A DNA stretch of 64,000 nucleotides, taken from Dichetophora obliterata (lineage: Eukaryota > Arthropoda > Insecta > Diptera > Sciomyzidae). The DNA lies in the NCBI GenBank assembly GCA_963920525.1, contig OY986438.1, positions 181,168,888 to 181,232,887 of the forward strand, in the 5' to 3' direction. Under the pieces are notes generated by a model, which was not told the origin of the DNA, did not search any database, and worked only from the letters and a program-made list of their open reading frames with translations. Position 1 is the first letter of the stretch; the number at the start of each line of letters is the position of its first letter. Shown piece after piece: positions 23,983 through 36,319 of this stretch. The translations under genes and the position numbers were made by a program.

Positions 23983-25279
23983 GTGACAGATGTCCAGAGT
24001 ACAATGACGTTACGGAGGGAACACTTCTCTAAGCTTCTGAATGGCGACGCTGACAACAATCCCGCCAATAGAGATGATATTCCGGAAACCCCAATTGCGG
24101 ATGACAGCGTCGAGGTTCCGCTGCCCGACTATGATGAAGTTCTGACAGCTTTAGCTCAGCTTAAAAATAAAAAAAAACCGCAGGAGCTGATGGTTTACCT
24201 GCTGAGCTGTTTAAGAACGAAGGCGAAGCTCTATTTAAATGCATTCACGAGCTTCTATGCAGAATATGGTCGGAAGAATGTATTCCGAACGACTGGAATC
24301 TCAGTGTGCTCTGCCCAATCCACAAGAAAGGCGATCCCACTATCTGTGCCAATTACCGTAGAATAAGCCTTCTTAATATCGCATATAAGGTCCTGTCGAT
24401 CGTTTTATGTGAAAGATTGAAGCCCATTGTAAACGAACTGATTGGACCTTATCAGTGTGGCTTCAGACCTGGAAAGTCCACCATTGACCAGATTTTCACG
24501 CTACGACAAATCTTGGAGAAGACTCAAGAAAAACAAGTCGACAACCACCATCTTTTTGTCGACTATAAAGCTGCGTTCGACAGCCCAATAAGGAAGCACC
24601 TGTACTCGACCATGTCTGGATTTGGTATTCCTGCAAAACTAATACGACTTTGCAGGATGACACTGAGCAACACCAGCAGCGCAGTTAAAATCGGGAAGGA
24701 CCTCTTCCCACCATTTATTACCAAACGAGGTTTCAGACAAGGTGTTCCTTATCGTGCGATTTTTTCAACCTGATGATGGAAAAGATCATCCGAGCTGCTG
24801 ATCTGAGACGTAGTGGAACAATATTCTACAAGAGTGTTATGCTGCTTGCGTATGCTGATGACATCGATATCATGACATCGATTGGCCATAATACGCGCGA
24901 ATTCTGTGCATCATTCTCCAGATTAGAAAGAGAGTCAAGTCGAATGGGTCTGGCAGTGAATGCATATAAGACGAAATACTTTGTGTCAACAAACAAACAA
25001 TCCCAGCGTCTTGGAACCCACGTTACCGTTGACAATACCTCCTTCGAGGTTGTGAAGAACTTCGTTTATCTGGGATCCAGCATAAACTCAACCAACGACA
25101 TCAGCATTAAGATCAAACGAAGAACAAATCTTGCCAACAGGTGCTACTTTTGGCTTTTGGAACTGTACGAGCTGTACGCTGACATCAATATAGTCCAGAG
25201 CATTAAAATCGAGCGGGTTTGCTGGCTAGGTCATGTTCAGCGCATGAAAGACGATGCTTCATCCGACATACGGTTGTAG
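23983..25279 (+). pseudogene. RTE LINE reverse transcriptase region, frameshifted
   Basis: Three overlapping frames encode RT: an N-terminal part (23983-24366); YRRISLLNIAYKV, GFRPGKSTIDQIF and FVDYKAAFDSP (24306-24773); then LLAYADDIDIM, YLGSSINS and, near the C-terminus, CWLGHVQRM (24773-25279). The YADD catalytic box is intact, but frameshifts separate it from the finger domain. The CWLGHVQRM ending is typical of the BovB/RTE group. Confidence 0.88.
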
Positions 25280-25306
25280 CGCCAACTAAGTAAGTAAGTA
25301 AGTATT

Positions 25307-26098
25307 AGAGGTTTGAGTATCAGTAGTAACCGAATAAATCTGGGAATTACCAATATAGAACTGCTTCAAAATATTTTCCACTTGCTTTTTTTCGCCACTA
25401 TTTCGGCAAACAAAACAAAACCGGCAAATGTTAACCCGCTCGGCTATTGCCAGTGGTACGTGAGTCGTAGCAAACTGTTCATTTTAACACGCATTCGTCG
25501 TTCAGATGGAGCAGGCACTCAATATAAGAATACAAAAATTTTATAAATCTATGCAAGCACAAAGTCGATTTCAATATTCCCGCAGAATGGCACTTTTTCG
25601 CAACATCGCACGGCAAAGGGCCATGTGATAGTTTGGCAGGAAAAGTAAAAAGACTTGCTGCAAAGGCTCTGCAAACATTCATAATCCCATAAATACTCCT
25701 GTAGTATTTTATAATTGGGTTTCTGGCAACATGGCAAGTATTGAATCGGAATATTTTTAATCAGAGCAGTACAACCCAGTAGTACAAAAATCAAAAAATA
25801 TACGCGGGACTTTAACACACCATTCCTTTATACCACGGGGTAAAGGGAAAATTGATATGCGCATTACATCCACATCAACTTTTTCAACTATAGTTCAAGT
25901 TAACAAGAACCTAAAAAATATTACATGTAAAATGTTAAAACAATTTAACATAATTTAGTATTAATATTTAATATAGGTATTACAAAGGAACTACAAGCAA
26001 AAAATATTTTCGCAAATTTCAAAAAATAGAGTGTCTAAAAGTAGAGAGGAGTAGTATATTTTAACGAGTTGATACAATTTTTCAATGTGACTGATTTT
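25307..26098. other. No supported gene
   Basis: A minus-strand open frame at 25549-25818 is cysteine-rich with a hydrophobic start, but it opens with GTG, and the ATG just upstream is in another frame and stops at once. I do not call it. The rest is AT-rich and unassigned. Confidence 0.5.
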
Positions 26099-26311
26099 AC
26101 ATATCGTCGCTGCGCCAACAAAAACAGTTATGTGATGTATTTAATTTTTTATTGCATATTTTATTTACACTATCTCTTATGATTTAGAAGTGATCAAAAA
26201 CAGTTATTGTTCGCAGTACTAGAAATGCTCTGGAAAAAGTTAGTTTTTTTTTCTATCCTGAAAGTTACTGAAAAACATATAACTGTTTTTGTTGGCGCAG
26301 CGACGATATGT
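26099..26311. mobile_element. 213-bp palindromic MITE
   Basis: The ends ACATATCGTCGCTGCGCCAA (26099) and its reverse complement (ending at 26311) form terminal inverted repeats of about 36 bp with one mismatch. The middle is AT-rich and non-coding. A target-site duplication is not clear, so the superfamily is unassigned. Confidence 0.85.
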
Positions 26312-26762
26312 CCCTAGCTTATTAAAAAAATTCTTAACAGCCGTATTCATAAAAATATTTTAAAACTGCTTTCAAACGTTTTTTAGTTAAAATGCTTTTT
26401 AAAGTTAAAATACTCTTCAAAAGCGTTGTATTTATAAACGAGTTTTAAGAGTCTTAAAGTTGAAGTGAGAATACTTGATGCTTTAAAGTAGGAACAGTTG
26501 TAATTTTCGTTTGTGACTTTGATAAATAGAATGACATTTGCTTAAAAATTTAAAAAAGAAAAAATAGGTTTGAGAATTTGATATATTGACAGGCATTTGT
26601 TTAAAATTTGTTTTACCTTTAAATAAAAAACAGTGTTGCCATACTTTTTTTAAAAAACTTTATTTTTCAGAAAAAAACTTACATTTTGTGAAAACGCTAG
26701 AAATAAAAAAAACAACTAACACATATATTTTTAAAATGTGTGCTTTATAATTTTTATTATTG

Positions 26763-28200
26763 TACTAGCTGAAACCCGGCGCGTTGCTGCCACTCTCCCT
26801 ATTCAAACGCCTATAAAATGTTATCAGTTAAACAGCATGTCTAAATTGAGGTCAAATACTGAATTCTGAGACTGTGCGACCTATATCCACAAAGCTATTC
26901 GATATAACAAATTTGGGTTGTATAGGAAGTGCCACTCTCTCTTCATCACCGCTAATAGAATGTAATCAATTAAACTGGATGTCTACATTGAGGTCGAATA
27001 CCGAATTCCAAAACTGTGCGACATATAACTCCAAAACTATTCGATAGCACAAATTTTGATTGTATGGGAGGTGCCACTCTCCTTTTCCCTACGCCCATAA
27101 AATTTTAGCAATGAAACTGCATGAGTGCATTGAGGTCGAATACTGAATTTTGAGGCTGAGTTATCTATAACTCTAAATCTATTCGATATCGCAAATTTGG
27201 GTTAAATTGGAGGTGTCACGCCCCCCGACAAACTCTAAAAAATTTTATCAGTAAATCTGCAAGCGTAAATTTTGGTCGAATACTGAGTTCCGACGCTGTG
27301 CGACCTTGAACTACAAAGCTATTCGATATCACAAATTTTCGTTGTATGGGAGGTGCCACTCCCCCTTGATCAACGCTCATAAAATGTAATCAATGAAACT
27401 GCATGTGTACATTGAGGTCCAATACTGAATTCCAAAGCTGTGAGACCTATAACCCTAATGCTATTTGATATCTCTAATTTGGGTTAAATAGGAGGTTTCA
27501 CGCCCCCTTGTCGTACGCCCATAAAATGTAATTAATGAAACTGCATGTATAAATTGGGGCCGAATACTAAATTCTGACTCTGATATTCAATATCGCAAAT
27601 TTACGTTAAATGGGAGGTGCCACGCCCCTCTTACCAATGAACATAGATTGAATCAATGAAACTGCATGTGCATATTGAGGTCGAATACTGAATTTCGGCG
27701 TTGTACGACTTATAACTCTAAAACTATTTGATAGCACAAAGTTGGGTTGTATGGGAAGTGCCACTCCCCTTTGCCCTACGACGACAAAATGTAAGTATTG
27801 AAAATGCATGTATAAATTTAGGTCGAATACCGAATTCTTACGCTGTCAACCTATAACTTCAAAGCAATACGATATCGCAAATTTGGGTTGTAAGGGAGAT
27901 GTCACGCCTCCCTGTCCAACGCCCATAAAATAAAACCATTGAAACTGCATGTGTAAATTGAGGTCAAAAACTGAATTCCAAAGATGAATTCCTATAACTT
28001 CAAAGCTATTCGATATCACAAATTTGGGTTGTATCGGAGGTGCCCCTCCCCCTTGTCCACTCCCATAAAATTTCATCACAGAAACGGTACGTCTAAATTG
28101 TGGTCGAATACCGAATTTCTAAGCTGTGCGACCCATAACTCTAACTAAAGCTATTCGATAACAACAATTTTTTATTTATATGTGGGAGGTAAAAGGGGGT
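26763..28200. repeat. 142-bp tandem repeat array, about 10 copies
   Basis: The array opens with ACTAGCTGAAACCCGG, a start shared by a common class of dispersed insect repeats. GCCACTC/GTCACGC-type markers then recur at 26789, 26931, 27073, 27215, 27355, 27497, 27619, 27760, 27901 and 28042. The spacing is 140-142 bp, with one shorter 122-bp copy. Each copy carries blocks such as GAGGTCGAATACTGAATT and GCTATTCGATATC. Open frames here are by-products of the repeat. Confidence 0.9.
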
Positions 28201-28609
28201 GTGGCATTGCCCCTTAAACCATCTCGTACTCAAAGCAAAGCGTACTTACAAAATTTGAGCTCAATCGGACCAATGGTTTCGAAGTATTTTGATATTTTCT
28301 TTAAAGTAGGCGTAGATGAATTGTGACCACGCCCATTTTTTCAAAGTTAATTATAGTTATCATACGAACTTATTTACCAAATTTTAATTTCATACGACCA
28401 AAACCGTCTTAAATACAGCATTTTTATTGATTTGTGGGCGACAAAAGGGGGTGTGGTACAAAACCTGCAAAGATACACACATGCAATTTCTTATGTGCAC
28501 CCTCCACACAGACCCCAATCACCCCTGAAAATTTCATTGAAATCGGGCAAGCCGTCTAGGAGGAGTATGCGAACAGGAAGTTTTGCCACTTAATTTTATA
28601 TATATAGAT
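28201..28609. repeat. 3' part of the ACTAGCTG-type dispersed repeat
   Basis: This continues the element at 26763. It contains CCACGCCCA-type blocks, TGAAAATTTCATTGAAATCG, AAGCCGTCTAGGAGGAGTAT and a terminal TATATATAGAT, features seen at the ends of such dispersed repeats. It is non-coding. Confidence 0.6.
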
Positions 28610-28990
28610 ATCAAAACAGTGGGCGCAAAAGTGGGCGTGGTCAAGTTTTCTTTCAGTAAACACTTAAATTGGATTACTACGAACATTTGAAAAAAAAATT
28701 ATCCAAATCGGTCCAGCCGTTTTCCGATTTTAGATAAATTGAAAAAAGTGGGCGCAAAAGTGGGCGTGGTCAATTTTTCTTTCCGACAAAACTTAAATTG
28801 GATTACTATGAACATTAAAAAAAAATTATCCAAATCGGTCCAGCCGTTTTCCGATTTTAGATAAATCAAAAAAAGTGGGCGCAAAGTGGGCGTGGTCAAT
28901 TTTTCTTTCCGTAAAAACCTAAGTTGGACTATTACGAACATTTAAAAAAAAAATTATCCAAATCGGTTCAGCCGTTCTCAACTGATGCAA
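28610..28990. repeat. About 128-bp tandem repeat, 3 copies
   Basis: GTGGGCGTGGTCAA recurs at 28631, 28760 and 28886. Each copy also holds ATCCAAATCGGTCCAGCCGT or a near match. The array ends at the CAGCCGTTCTC block near 28975. Confidence 0.9.
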
Positions 28991-29637
28991 TTACCAACGA
29001 AATAAAGTATTTACTTTACATTAATAATTAAACAAAACAAAAACAATCGCATTCATTAACTAAAATCATTTATATTATCAATTTACTAAAAAGCTTAAAA
29101 AATTTGTATAAATAAACATTTGATATTTATATGAATGTAAATGTCATTACCAATTTTTGAGATCATAGTAAATTACATACTATATAAAATAGTTTTACTC
29201 ATTAATAAATCACATTAATTTTAGTGGATTAATATAAGAAATGTGGAGATAATTCCAAGTCTTTTCATTACAAAGGAAAGTTATTTACGCTGTTTTATCG
29301 ATTCCTGAAGCACCAATAAATGCAGAAAGCATTTTTTTCTCAAATTTGTAGTAATAAATCCAAAATCAGAAATAATTTTTATATCAAACCTTTTGTGAAA
29401 TTTTGCAATGCAAAGACTGTTTAAGAAAAATCGAACAGTCACAAATGATGAAATGATGATGAAATCTGAAAAATTCAATTATTTTTAATACATATTTTGA
29501 TCAAACTTTTTATCATTTCTGATGATTGTTTGAAATTTGTACAGTTCCAATAGTTTTTCCTTAAAAAATCTTTAGTTCAAAGAACCCCTCAGAAGGTGGG
29601 AGTTTCTAATTTATTTCTGATTTTAGTTTTATTAATT

Positions 29638-30167
29638 TTTATTTGTGAAAAATACTTTCTACATTTGCTGTTGCTACAGGTATCGTTAAAGCAATATAAA
29701 CTAGTATACTAAGTAATGGAAATACTTCGGAACCATCTCCACGTCTTTGATCAAAAATTGCTTTCCAAAAAGTTTCAATATTATTCTCATTCAGTAAATT
29801 CAAATCACCGAAATTAATGTGACGCAACTCATGCAACTCATCGTCAATTTCTTGCAATTTTTCTGAATAAATGACATAAGGTTGAAAAATATACAAATTG
29901 AAAATAGTGAAATCTTGCCTTTTTCAAATTTTCGTAGGTGCTAAAAGTTCGACACATTTTAGAAAATCATTCCTAAAATCAAAATTTTGTAATAAACATT
30001 TGCATAGCTCAACATAAAATTTTAAACAATGTTCTCTAAAATCCATTTCATCTGATTCGAATAATTTATGCTTCGAGCTTAAAGCCGAATATACCTCGGC
30101 TCCTAAATAAATGTCTTTTTGATTTTTTAAAAACTTGGAATCATTTACATCAATTTCTTTGTAGCTT
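29638..30167 (-). pseudogene. hAT-type transposase, C-terminal fragment
   Basis: On the minus strand, an open stretch beginning about 30167 reads SYKEIDVNDSKFLK and LGAEVYSALSSKHKLFESD, then CVELLAPTK. After a stop it resumes as EKLQEIDDELHELRHINFGD and ends FPLLSILVYIALTIPVATANVESIF. The last part matches the hAT dimerisation (hATC) motif, in which a Pro-Val/His-x-x-Ala-x-x-Glu-x-x-Phe block closes the catalytic core. The N-terminal zinc finger and most of the catalytic domain are missing, as only about 265 bp separate this from the proposed 5' terminus at 30432. The DNA from 28991 to 29637 is AT-rich, with only a weak downstream ORF. Confidence 0.7.
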
Positions 30168-30432
30168 TTAAAGCATATATATTCATATATAAATATTGTT
30201 CACATTTTAGTTTATCAAAAAATGAGAAGATTGTTCTCAATTGAGAGCATTCAAATTTAAAATGGCTTTGTAGGAGGTTTACAGAAGGTTTGTTCCTATT
30301 TTAAAATTCTCTCATTTGTGAAGCTGTTACAAAAGGTTTTTTTCGTTATTGAACGTTTATGAATAACGTTTTTAGGCATGTGTCTTACAAAGGGTTTACA
30401 AGAGGTTTGTAATTTTTTATGAATACGGCTGT

Positions 30433-33144
30433 AAAATTTCAAGTATTTTGTATTTAAAAATTGTGTAGTTAGTTTTTGAAAAATTTCTTTCAAATAGTAA
30501 ACATTGATTCTCCAACATTGAATTTTGAGAATGCATTACGAATGAATGCCTCAATACGATAACATTTTCAAAGCGCCAAAAAATAGAGGTGCTGACCATG
30601 AAAAATGTAAATAAACATTATATTGGTAAAAAAATTGAAATTTTTCATGAAAGTGTTGTTTTTTACCAACACCACAGAAAAGACCAATTCAAGATCTTTA
30701 AAATTAGTTCTCAACATTTTTTTGTAGGACTAATGGTTTGGAAGATAAAGTTGTTTGATTACAGGTTTGAATGACAATTTCTGATTTTCTTTTTAATTTT
30801 TCAGTGTGTATAACAAATGTAGCAAATAGTTTTTGTGTAGCAAATAGTTTTTGTTTTTAAAGAACTATCAAAATCAGTTTTTGGACAAAAGCGTCCGATA
30901 TGACATGGAATCACCGATATTGAAATGCTTATAATAAATATGGTTTTCTCCGTTAATAGTTTTCATCAAAAAAATTGTTTCATTGAGTTTTGGTTAATAA
31001 CAAGGACCTGTGCGTTGGCCGCCATACACTCAAGGAGAAAAGTTCAAGCAGCTGCAGCGCCGCAATTTGGGTTCTTTTTCAACCATAAAAACATGTTTTC
31101 ATGCTCTATCATCAATATTATGAAGGCTTCTATCGAGATTGAATAAAGGCTCTCACTTCATTGCAAAACAATTTAAAAAAAAAACTGTCATTTACATGAG
31201 GGGCCTCCCTCCCGCCTCTTAAAATTAGCTTTAATCGCTTTCAGGTAAATAAAGCTGAGAAGCAGTAAACAAGTAATGAAAATAACGGAAATGTTTAAAA
31301 CAATAATTTGTCATGCAATCGTTGTTGTAATTTTTGCAATTTTTTTCTTTACGCTGCAATGACTTTTATGTGAAATGTTAGCGGAAACTTAAAATTTTTT
31401 CAACCAGATATCGCATGAATGTTAATAAAACCTCGAAGAGCTAAGCTAACTAAGCAAATGATAGAGAAAACTTTGTTGTCAATATGAAATTTAATATTTG
31501 TATTGGACATTTTATTAATGTCATTCCGTATTTATGCTTTAATAAATAAGGGCAAATAAGGCATTTTCTGTTATATTTAGAAAGTCTTCCAAGACCGCAA
31601 CAAACCCATCTTTAATTAATCTATTTTCAATTTTAAAAAATATATATACATACCTACTATATATGTGACGAAACCTAAACGCAAATAGTTTGGCAAACAT
31701 TTTGTTAACGTTATAAGTCTTGTACTTTAAAAATCGAAAATGACTTGACGTAAAATTTTTTACATCTATCATAAAGCGTGTGATTTCTCAATTGCAAGGT
31801 GTATTAATAGATTTGATTTTGACTTTTCAACTGCATTACACGGTTAAACTAAGGCATGATCATTAAGTAAGAAGATATAAATAAATTTGTATTCCATTTT
31901 AAAAAAAAATTTTTACAAACCATTAAACCCATAATTATTAAAAGAAACACTCAAGAAAATGAAACCAAATCAACGCCTTGAGCGCCATTTACCACCACTA
32001 AGATGCCACTAAAATTTGTTTAAAAGCAAAATAAATATTAAAATTTAGCATTTACTTTCGCTTTCTAAATGCTGTGCAGAAAAAATAAGATTTATAAAAA
32101 AAAGTTGCTATGCTCTTTCTTTATTGTTGCTGAGCATTGTCAAGACATACTCATCTATTGTGTTGAAGGTGTCTTAAAATAAACAAATGGTCTTCAAAGA
32201 AAGGCATGCACACTTTGTGTTGATATTAATTTTAATTTATTTATTTTATTTCAGCTGAAGATGTGAAAACATTTGCAGCATTCGTTGTCAAACTGAGGAA
32301 CAACCAAATGAACCACAACACCGGCTTCAGTATAAAAAGGCACATCATAAAGTTGCTTTCAAATGGAAAAGGGGAAATTTTTAATTAATAAATATTAACG
32401 TAATGCGATGCCTAAAGTCAACAACAATAAAGCTTACGTCGGTTAATATTTCTACACTTTGAAAAATTGTCCGAAATAAATAAAAAATAGAAATTTATCT
32501 TTGAAATTTAATAGTGTGTGACGAATAGTTATGAAGAAGAAGATGGTACAATATAATATTTTCTATATTTAATTTTTTAAGTACTCTCAAGAAATAAAAA
32601 AAAACAGCGCTAGCAATATTTTAGTCAGCAGTTAAAAATAATTATTTCATAATACTTTTCTATTATAATGATTTCATTTTGATGTAAATGCAATGTACTT
32701 CATATATCAAAAGAAAACGAAAGACTTAAGAAACAAACTATATGCATGAGATTAAATTTTGTTGCTTCACAAATCCGAAGCGAATCGATTTCTAGCCTAC
32801 AAAGTGTAAGCTTTTCAGCTTACTTCAGAAAAAAGTAGACCACATAAACCAGGCCCATAGCGGGGATTTTCCATGAAGGGAGAGGGGTTGAAATTGATGT
32901 TTAAAGTAAGCAAACTTTTTCATCCATTCTTAAATCGAAGTTTTATTTTTAAATAAAAGAGCAAAGCGGTCACCATGGCTTCTTATGTTTTTTCTTCAAC
33001 ATTACGTCTTTCCTCGTGGTTTCCAAAAAATTTAAAGTTGAAAACGTCTCGTCAAACGACATGCAGTTATAGCTCGCTAAGTTCAAGAGCTACGATGAAA
33101 GTTATGGTACGATTGTAAAGGTTGATTCTTAGACCTTTTGAGAA
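30433..33144. other. AT-rich intergenic DNA, one weak exon candidate
   Basis: No TIRs, LTRs or protein families were recognised. Open frames of 60-77 codons appear random. The only coding-like stretch is at 32255-32388 and is listed separately. Confidence 0.55.
32255..32388 (+). CDS. Putative terminal exon, unrecognised, low confidence
   Basis: A good 3' splice-site context (pyrimidine-rich ttattttatttcag ending at 32254) is followed by 43 open codons in one frame (reading EDVKTFAAFVVKLRNNQ at the start, GKGEIFN at the end) and a TAA at 32386-32388. An AATAAA-like signal follows within a few bases. The GC content appears locally higher than in the flanking DNA. I recognise no family, no upstream exon was found, and the peptide is short. 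It could equally be chance or a decayed gene. Confidence 0.2.
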
Positions 33145-33925
33145 AAATAAAAACTAGCAAAGAATTATCTTCGACTGGACCCAAGTTTAAATACACCCAT
33201 GGCTGTATTTTAGTTTATTGGAAGTCTTGAATATTGTATTATTTTAATGACCACACTTTCATAAGGCGTGGTTTTTATCTTAATATTTCACATTTAAAAC
33301 TCAGAGTCCTTTATATTTATTAAAGCTTATGTGCACAATATTAAGTTACAACATTTTTTTAATTTATAAAGGTTTTACTATTACGAAGACGTTTTACTTT
33401 GTAACGGGAGGTGGGCGGAGTTTTAAGTTCGTTTTTACCAATTTCCCTAGCATCGAGTGCAAAGTAAAGATTCCAACTTATTTGTAAATTTGTAGCCATT
33501 GTGCTCAATTTCGTAGAATTTAAGGAGATATTACAGTTTTTATATAGTCACTTTGTATGGGAGGTAGACGTGGCTTTCATACTCAGAGCGCATATTAATG
33601 CTTTAAACTTATGTGCAAGTTTTAAAGTCATTAGATTATTTTTTTGTGGAATTTTAAGAGATTTTAACGTTTTGGTAAAGTCATTTTGTATGAAGGTAGA
33701 CTTGTTTTTCATCCGAATTGGCTTATTTTCGAACTTAATCTTTATTTTGGGTCAAAAGCTTAATTATTGAATTTCGTGACGATATCTCTAAAATGACGTC
33801 TGTTATCGTGGTCACAGACGGACAGGCAGACGGATAGACGATCAGGTGATGCTGATCAAGAATATATATACTTTTCTATATCTGACACGCCTCCTTATCT
33901 GAGTTACACCTTTAGTTTTTTGACA
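33145..33925 (+). repeat. Dispersed repeat family R, copy 1
   Basis: It starts near AAAACTAGCAAAGAATTATC and ends near ATACTTTTCTATATCTGACACGCCTCC. The same start (AACTAGCAAGGAATTATCTT) and end are found at 47463-48535, and a reversed 3' fragment lies at about 39680-39785. The end carries GGTGATGCTGATCAAGAATA, a phrase common in fly repeats. An internal 89-codon frame is not convincing. Confidence 0.7.
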
Positions 33926-34188
33926 GTTATTTACTGCTTTTTAAAGAGTAGGAAAATGTTTTTTGTGAAAAAATTTAATGCAAAGTGTAAATAAGCCCTC
34001 AAAAGTCACGCTGAAAAAAAGGGTACCCAAACAGTCTCTATCGCACGTTCATGTCATCTGATATAACAAACCAAACAAATTTTATAAATTATATTGTATT
34101 ATAATTACAAAAATGGCGGGACATATGCATTTTTAGTAGCGTTTTTTACATTTAAAGTGCTCTAAAAAAATAACCCCGGCCAATATTA

Positions 34189-34832
34189 GCTGCGTTCCAT
34201 TCGCTTCAAAATAATCCAGATTATTTTTTTTACATGCAAAGCAAAAACAAAAATAATAATCCTATAACAAATAGGATTATTTTTGCTATCCATATAAAAT
34301 TGTGATATAGCCTTTAAACAATTTGAAACACAGGTGACGCACCTGTATATTTTTATGAGCTGTCATTTCATTTTTTGAATTATTTTTTATTTGATACAAT
34401 GACTATTAGGTAGCCATGACAGCTACCTATTTTCTCACGAGATGCGACCATCAAATGTTAAACAAAAGAAACTAAAACAAACCGCGTGTGTTACACACAT
34501 TGGACACATTCAGCGGAGCCAACAATTTCACTTAAATTATTTATATAATTGCATAATATTATTAATTAAATTAAATAATTTAAAATTTTTCTGTCGTTTA
34601 GAGTAATACACATTCAGATAAAAACATCGTTCACTAAGGTATCGCTACCATAACAGTTCACAACAGTTTTGAACGACACACGTTCTCATGACACCTAATA
34701 GCTATTGTATCATGATTGCTTGTTTGAATTTAATTTTCACTGCAACGGTAGTGCCCTCTACGAGTCGTTTTTCTTGCCGTTCCTTTGAGAAAATTTGTTA
34801 TCGCGATTATATAAAGGCGAAAGGAACGCAGC
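34189..34832. mobile_element. GCTGCGTTCC-ended TIR element, copy 1
   Basis: The left end GCTGCGTTCCATTCGC and right end GGCGAAAGGAACGCAGC are inverted, flanked by TA on each side (ATT is also duplicated). A second copy lies at 54639-55260. The shared interior includes GAAACACAGGTG and the CATGACAGCTACCTATTTTC hairpin region. It is non-autonomous. TA or ATT duplication leaves the superfamily open. Confidence 0.82.
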
Positions 34833-34834
34833 TA

Positions 34835-35651
34835 TTATCTTAATTTAGGTTTAGGAACCAATAAATTTTATCTATTTGTAAATAAATAAAATCCAAGCCA
34901 ATAGTAGTTGTTGAGATTTCGTAGAGGCCAGTTTGAAAAACATGATTTTTCAGAAAACACGTTTTAAGATTTAGTTAACCATTTTTTTGAGTGCATTTAT
35001 GAGAATATGTGTTCCTTTCGTATGCGATAAGTAGTATATGCAATCGTTATCGGCCCAACCGCTTTGGGAAAATATGCTTAGGCATCATAAGCTATCGAAA
35101 AATAAAAGAAAATAAATAGAGTTTTTTGGTCGAGCTTCATGAAAACCTGAACTTAAGTAACAAAAATTAAATAATGCTACATGGAATTTTTACTCCTTGA
35201 GTATAGGTGGCAGGGTCAAGATTATTATGAGCCAATATAGGCTGCATCTATTCCCTATTCATAGTGTGTATAGAGTTAGTATATGAGCTAGAGTAACTGC
35301 TATGAAGGAAAAACGAAGAAAGGTTACGTGTCCTCATGACTTAAATAAAAAAACTATGACGTCAGCAGGTCTCGAAGGTAGCAGCTTATGCAACAAAAAT
35401 GCAATATAGAATACACATTTATTAATCGCTGAGTATAACTTTAAACTTGAACTGAGTATAGCGTGAAACTTCTTAAAATTAAGAACAAGAACTATTTTTG
35501 TGAAAGAAAAAGAGAAGAGAGCATCTCAAATGAAATAGAGTACAAAATTTGCACACAAAATAATGGTAATACTGATACGATATGTATGTGTGTGATTCGC
35601 TATTCTTGATGTAAAAAATTGCATCTATTGCAGGGGGATCTATTGTGGGGG
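34835..35651. other. No supported feature
   Basis: AT-rich DNA without recognisable genes or repeats. Confidence 0.5.
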
Positions 35652-36290
35652 TCCCCATACAGAAAACACAAAAAATAAATGTCTATTATAGATCATATCA
35701 AAAAATCTATGACTTCGAGGGGGTCAAATTCAACAATTCTTCTAAGCACGCCTGCACTCTATCTGCTATCCTTCTGGGGTTCCCAATTCAAAATATATAA
35801 AAAATAGAAAATATCATTGCTCGTGTACACAAAAACGTGAAGAGATTCGAAATATTTTCGTGACGAGACACTAAAAATTTTATCCTCAATATCAAAAAAT
35901 CTATGACCTCGAGGGGGTCCAATTTAACATTTCTTCTAAGCACACCTGCACTCTATCTGCTACCCTTCTGGGGTTCCCAATTCAAAAAATACAAAAGATA
36001 GAAAATATCATTGCTCATGTACACAAAAACGTGACGAGACTCGAAATATATTTCGTGACGAGACACTAAAAATTTTATCCTCAATATCAAAAAAGCTATG
36101 ACCTCGAAGGGATCAAATTCAACATTTCTTCTAAGCACACCTGCACTCTATCTGCTACCCTTCTGGGGTTCCCAATTCAAAAAATACAAAAGATAGAAAA
36201 TATCATTGCTAATGTACACAAAAAACGTGACGAGACTCGAAATATTTTTCGTGACGAGACACTAAAAACTTTATCCTCAATATCTAATCG
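35652..36290. repeat. About 194-bp tandem repeat, just over 3 copies
   Basis: TCTAAGCACACCTGCACTC-type markers recur at 35741, 35935 and 36130, preceded by a partial copy from 35652. Each unit has CTTCTGGGGTTCCCAATTC and a doublet of CGTGACGAGAC. Confidence 0.9.
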
Positions 36291-36319
36291 CCGCCTAAGA
36301 AGTTTCATTTAAAAAAACA

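Larger units (their letters stand above)
22640..25306 (+). mobile_element. Degenerate RTE/BovB-type LINE, near full length
   Basis: One plus-strand element carries an apurinic endonuclease domain followed by RT, broken by many frameshifts. It ends in a GTAA tandem tail (agtaagtaagtaagta, about 25290-25306), the simple-repeat 3' tail expected of RTE-clade LINEs. A GC-richer 5' leader (about 22640-22776) precedes the first Met. At about 2.67 kb it is somewhat shorter than typical family members, consistent with internal deletions. The endonuclease resembles proteins often labelled craniofacial development protein 2 in automated annotation. It is not a host gene. Confidence 0.85.
26338..30432 (-). 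mobile_element. Probable degenerate hAT-type transposon with nested repeats
   Basis: The left end CAGCCGTATTCATAAAAA at 26338 is matched in reverse complement at the right end (TTTTTATGAATACGGCTG ending about 30432). A minus-strand hAT-like transposase C-terminus lies inside (29638-30167). The element also contains the 142-bp and 128-bp arrays, probably a separate nested insertion. No clean 8-bp target duplication was found, so the pairing of the two ends is inferred. Confidence 0.5.

Noticed and set aside
25549..25818. Cysteine-rich small secreted-like protein on the minus strand
   Set aside because: The frame opens with GTG, not ATG. The nearby ATG is in another frame and stops after three codons. 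An overlapping frame is also open, suggesting chance.
27606..28941. Glycine/proline-rich minus-strand ORFs
   Set aside because: They are translations of the 142-bp and 128-bp tandem repeats.
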